This document shows positions 4,507-5,233 of a DNA stretch of 5,233 nucleotides, one piece after another. How positions within the stretch are numbered: the first letter of the stretch is position 1; the number at the start of each line of letters is the position of its first letter. Origin of the DNA: Alphaproteobacteria bacterium. GTDB taxonomy: Bacteria; Pseudomonadota; Alphaproteobacteria; SMXP01. The DNA is taken from contig JAJFIM010000209.1 of assembly GCA_021774995.1 (NCBI GenBank), forward strand, positions 1 to 5,233, written 5' to 3'. A program made the translations under genes and the position numbers. Under the pieces are notes generated by a model. It was given only the letters and a program-made list of their open reading frames with translations. It was not told the origin of the DNA and did no database searches.

Positions 4507-5233
4507 ATGACGGAGAAATTTGAAGGGACTGAAGACTATATTATCACGGCGGATTTACAGATTGCGGTCAATGCGGCGATAAATCTGGAGAGGCCTTTAC
4601 TCATCAAAGGCGAACCGGGTACGGGAAAAACCGTTTTAGCTTACGAGGTCGCCAAAGCCATCGGCGCGCCAATGATTGAATGGCATATCAAATCCACAAC
4701 CAAAGCCCAGCAAGGCCTTTATGAATATGATGCTGTGTCCCGCCTTCGCGATTCTCAATTAGGGGATGAGCGCGTTAAGGATATCAGGAACTATATTAAA
4801 AAGGGCAAGCTGTGGGACGCTTTTTCCAGAGAACAAAGACCCGTTCTCCTGATTGATGAAATTGATAAAGCCGATATCGAATTTCCAAATGACCTATTAC
4901 TTGAACTTGATCGTATGGAATTTTTCGTATACGAGACAGGCGAAACGATAAAAGCCGCCCAACGCCCTATCGTCATTATCACATCAAACAATGAAAAGGA
5001 GTTGCCCGACGCCTTTTTACGGCGTTGTTTTTTTCACTATATCAAATTCCCCGACACGGACACGATGCGCGATATTGTCGACGTTCATTTTCCAGGCGTT
5101 AAAGAACGGCTTATCAAAGCGGCACTGACCAAATTCTATGAGATGCGGGATATACCCGGCCTGAAGAAGAAACCTTCGACATCGGAGCTCCTTGATTGGC
5201 TAAAATTGCTGGTCAATGAAGACATAGACCCCA
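4507..5233 (+). CDS. MoxR-type AAA+ ATPase, N-terminal 242 residues; 3' end outside window
   Basis: An AAA+ ATPase of the MoxR/AAA_5 group, chaperone-like enzymes that often work with a von Willebrand factor A protein to mature or insert cofactors in protein complexes. The reading frame stays open to the right edge. Walker A is GEPGTGKT at residues 35-42, Walker B is LLIDE at 114-118, sensor 1 lies in IVIITSNN at 155-162, and the ELPDAFLRRC segment at 165-174 carries the paired arginines. The start at 4507 gives the family's usual N terminus (F-x-GT...DLQIAVNAA) and has AGAGGA just upstream. The lid domain begins near residue 185 and is cut after DIDP. Its partner gene would be expected downstream, out of view. 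Being behind the flagellin terminator, it is unlikely to belong to the flagellar unit. The specific client is unknown. Confidence 0.93.
   Translation, partial: MTEKFEGTEDYIITADLQIAVNAAINLERPLLIKGEPGTGKTVLAYEVAKAIGAPMIEWHIKSTTKAQQGLYEYDAVSRLRDSQLGDERVKDIRNYIKKGKLWDAFSREQRPVLLIDEIDKADIEFPNDLLLELDRMEFFVYETGETIKAAQRPIVIITSNNEKELPDAFLRRCFFHYIKFPDTDTMRDIVDVHFPGVKERLIKAALTKFYEMRDIPGLKKKPSTSELLDWLKLLVNEDIDP

Noticed and set aside
4791..4991. 66-codon minus-strand frame within the ATPase gene
   Set aside because: It is antisense to the Walker B and sensor 1 region, which is clearly coding on the + strand.
1..5233. CRISPR array, tRNA/rRNA gene, insertion sequence or attachment site
   Set aside because: No regularly spaced repeats, RNA-gene folds, transposase-like frames or terminal inverted repeats were seen; the only long repeat is explained by the methyltransferase paralogs.

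Overview
The window comes from a flagellated bacterium, most likely an alphaproteobacterium. Three signs point that way: the flagellin resembles the short, FljK-type alphaproteobacterial flagellins; the flagellin promoter is of the sigma-54 (-24/-12) type; and the upstream partial gene is a SPINDLY/OGT-like (GT41) glycosyltransferase of the kind that modifies flagellin in Caulobacter (FlmG). The sequence alone does not support a genus. All six genes read on the + strand.

Positions 1-3262 hold a tight four-gene run that looks like one transcript. It starts with the C-terminal catalytic part of a GT41 glycosyltransferase, cut by the window edge. Then come a small SAM-dependent methyltransferase, a PAPS-dependent sulfotransferase, and a second methyltransferase that is a clear paralog of the first. 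The gaps are 18 nt, 6 nt and a 4-nt ATGA overlap.

Positions 3263-3495 are a regulatory gap. It holds an interrupted stem-loop just after the methyltransferase, a GC-richer inverted repeat at an enhancer-like distance, about 50 bp of very AT-rich DNA, a well-formed sigma-54 promoter, and a leader with two consecutive hairpins ahead of a good ribosome binding site. Positions 3496-4335 encode a 279-residue flagellin, followed by a strong hairpin terminator that overlaps a second, AT-rich hairpin.

Positions 4336-4506 hold the terminator and the presumed moxR promoter region. From 4507 to the window end runs the N-terminal 242 residues of a MoxR-type AAA+ ATPase, open at the right edge.

My reading is that the first four genes form a post-translational decoration cassette for the adjacent flagellin. 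The GT41 enzyme would attach sugar to surface Ser/Thr, and the methyl- and sulfotransferases would tailor that sugar. The gene functions follow from clear motifs, but the link to flagellin rests on gene order and on the FlmG precedent. A methylated and/or sulfated flagellin glycan would be the most novel possibility here. The MoxR gene lies beyond the terminator and is probably unrelated.
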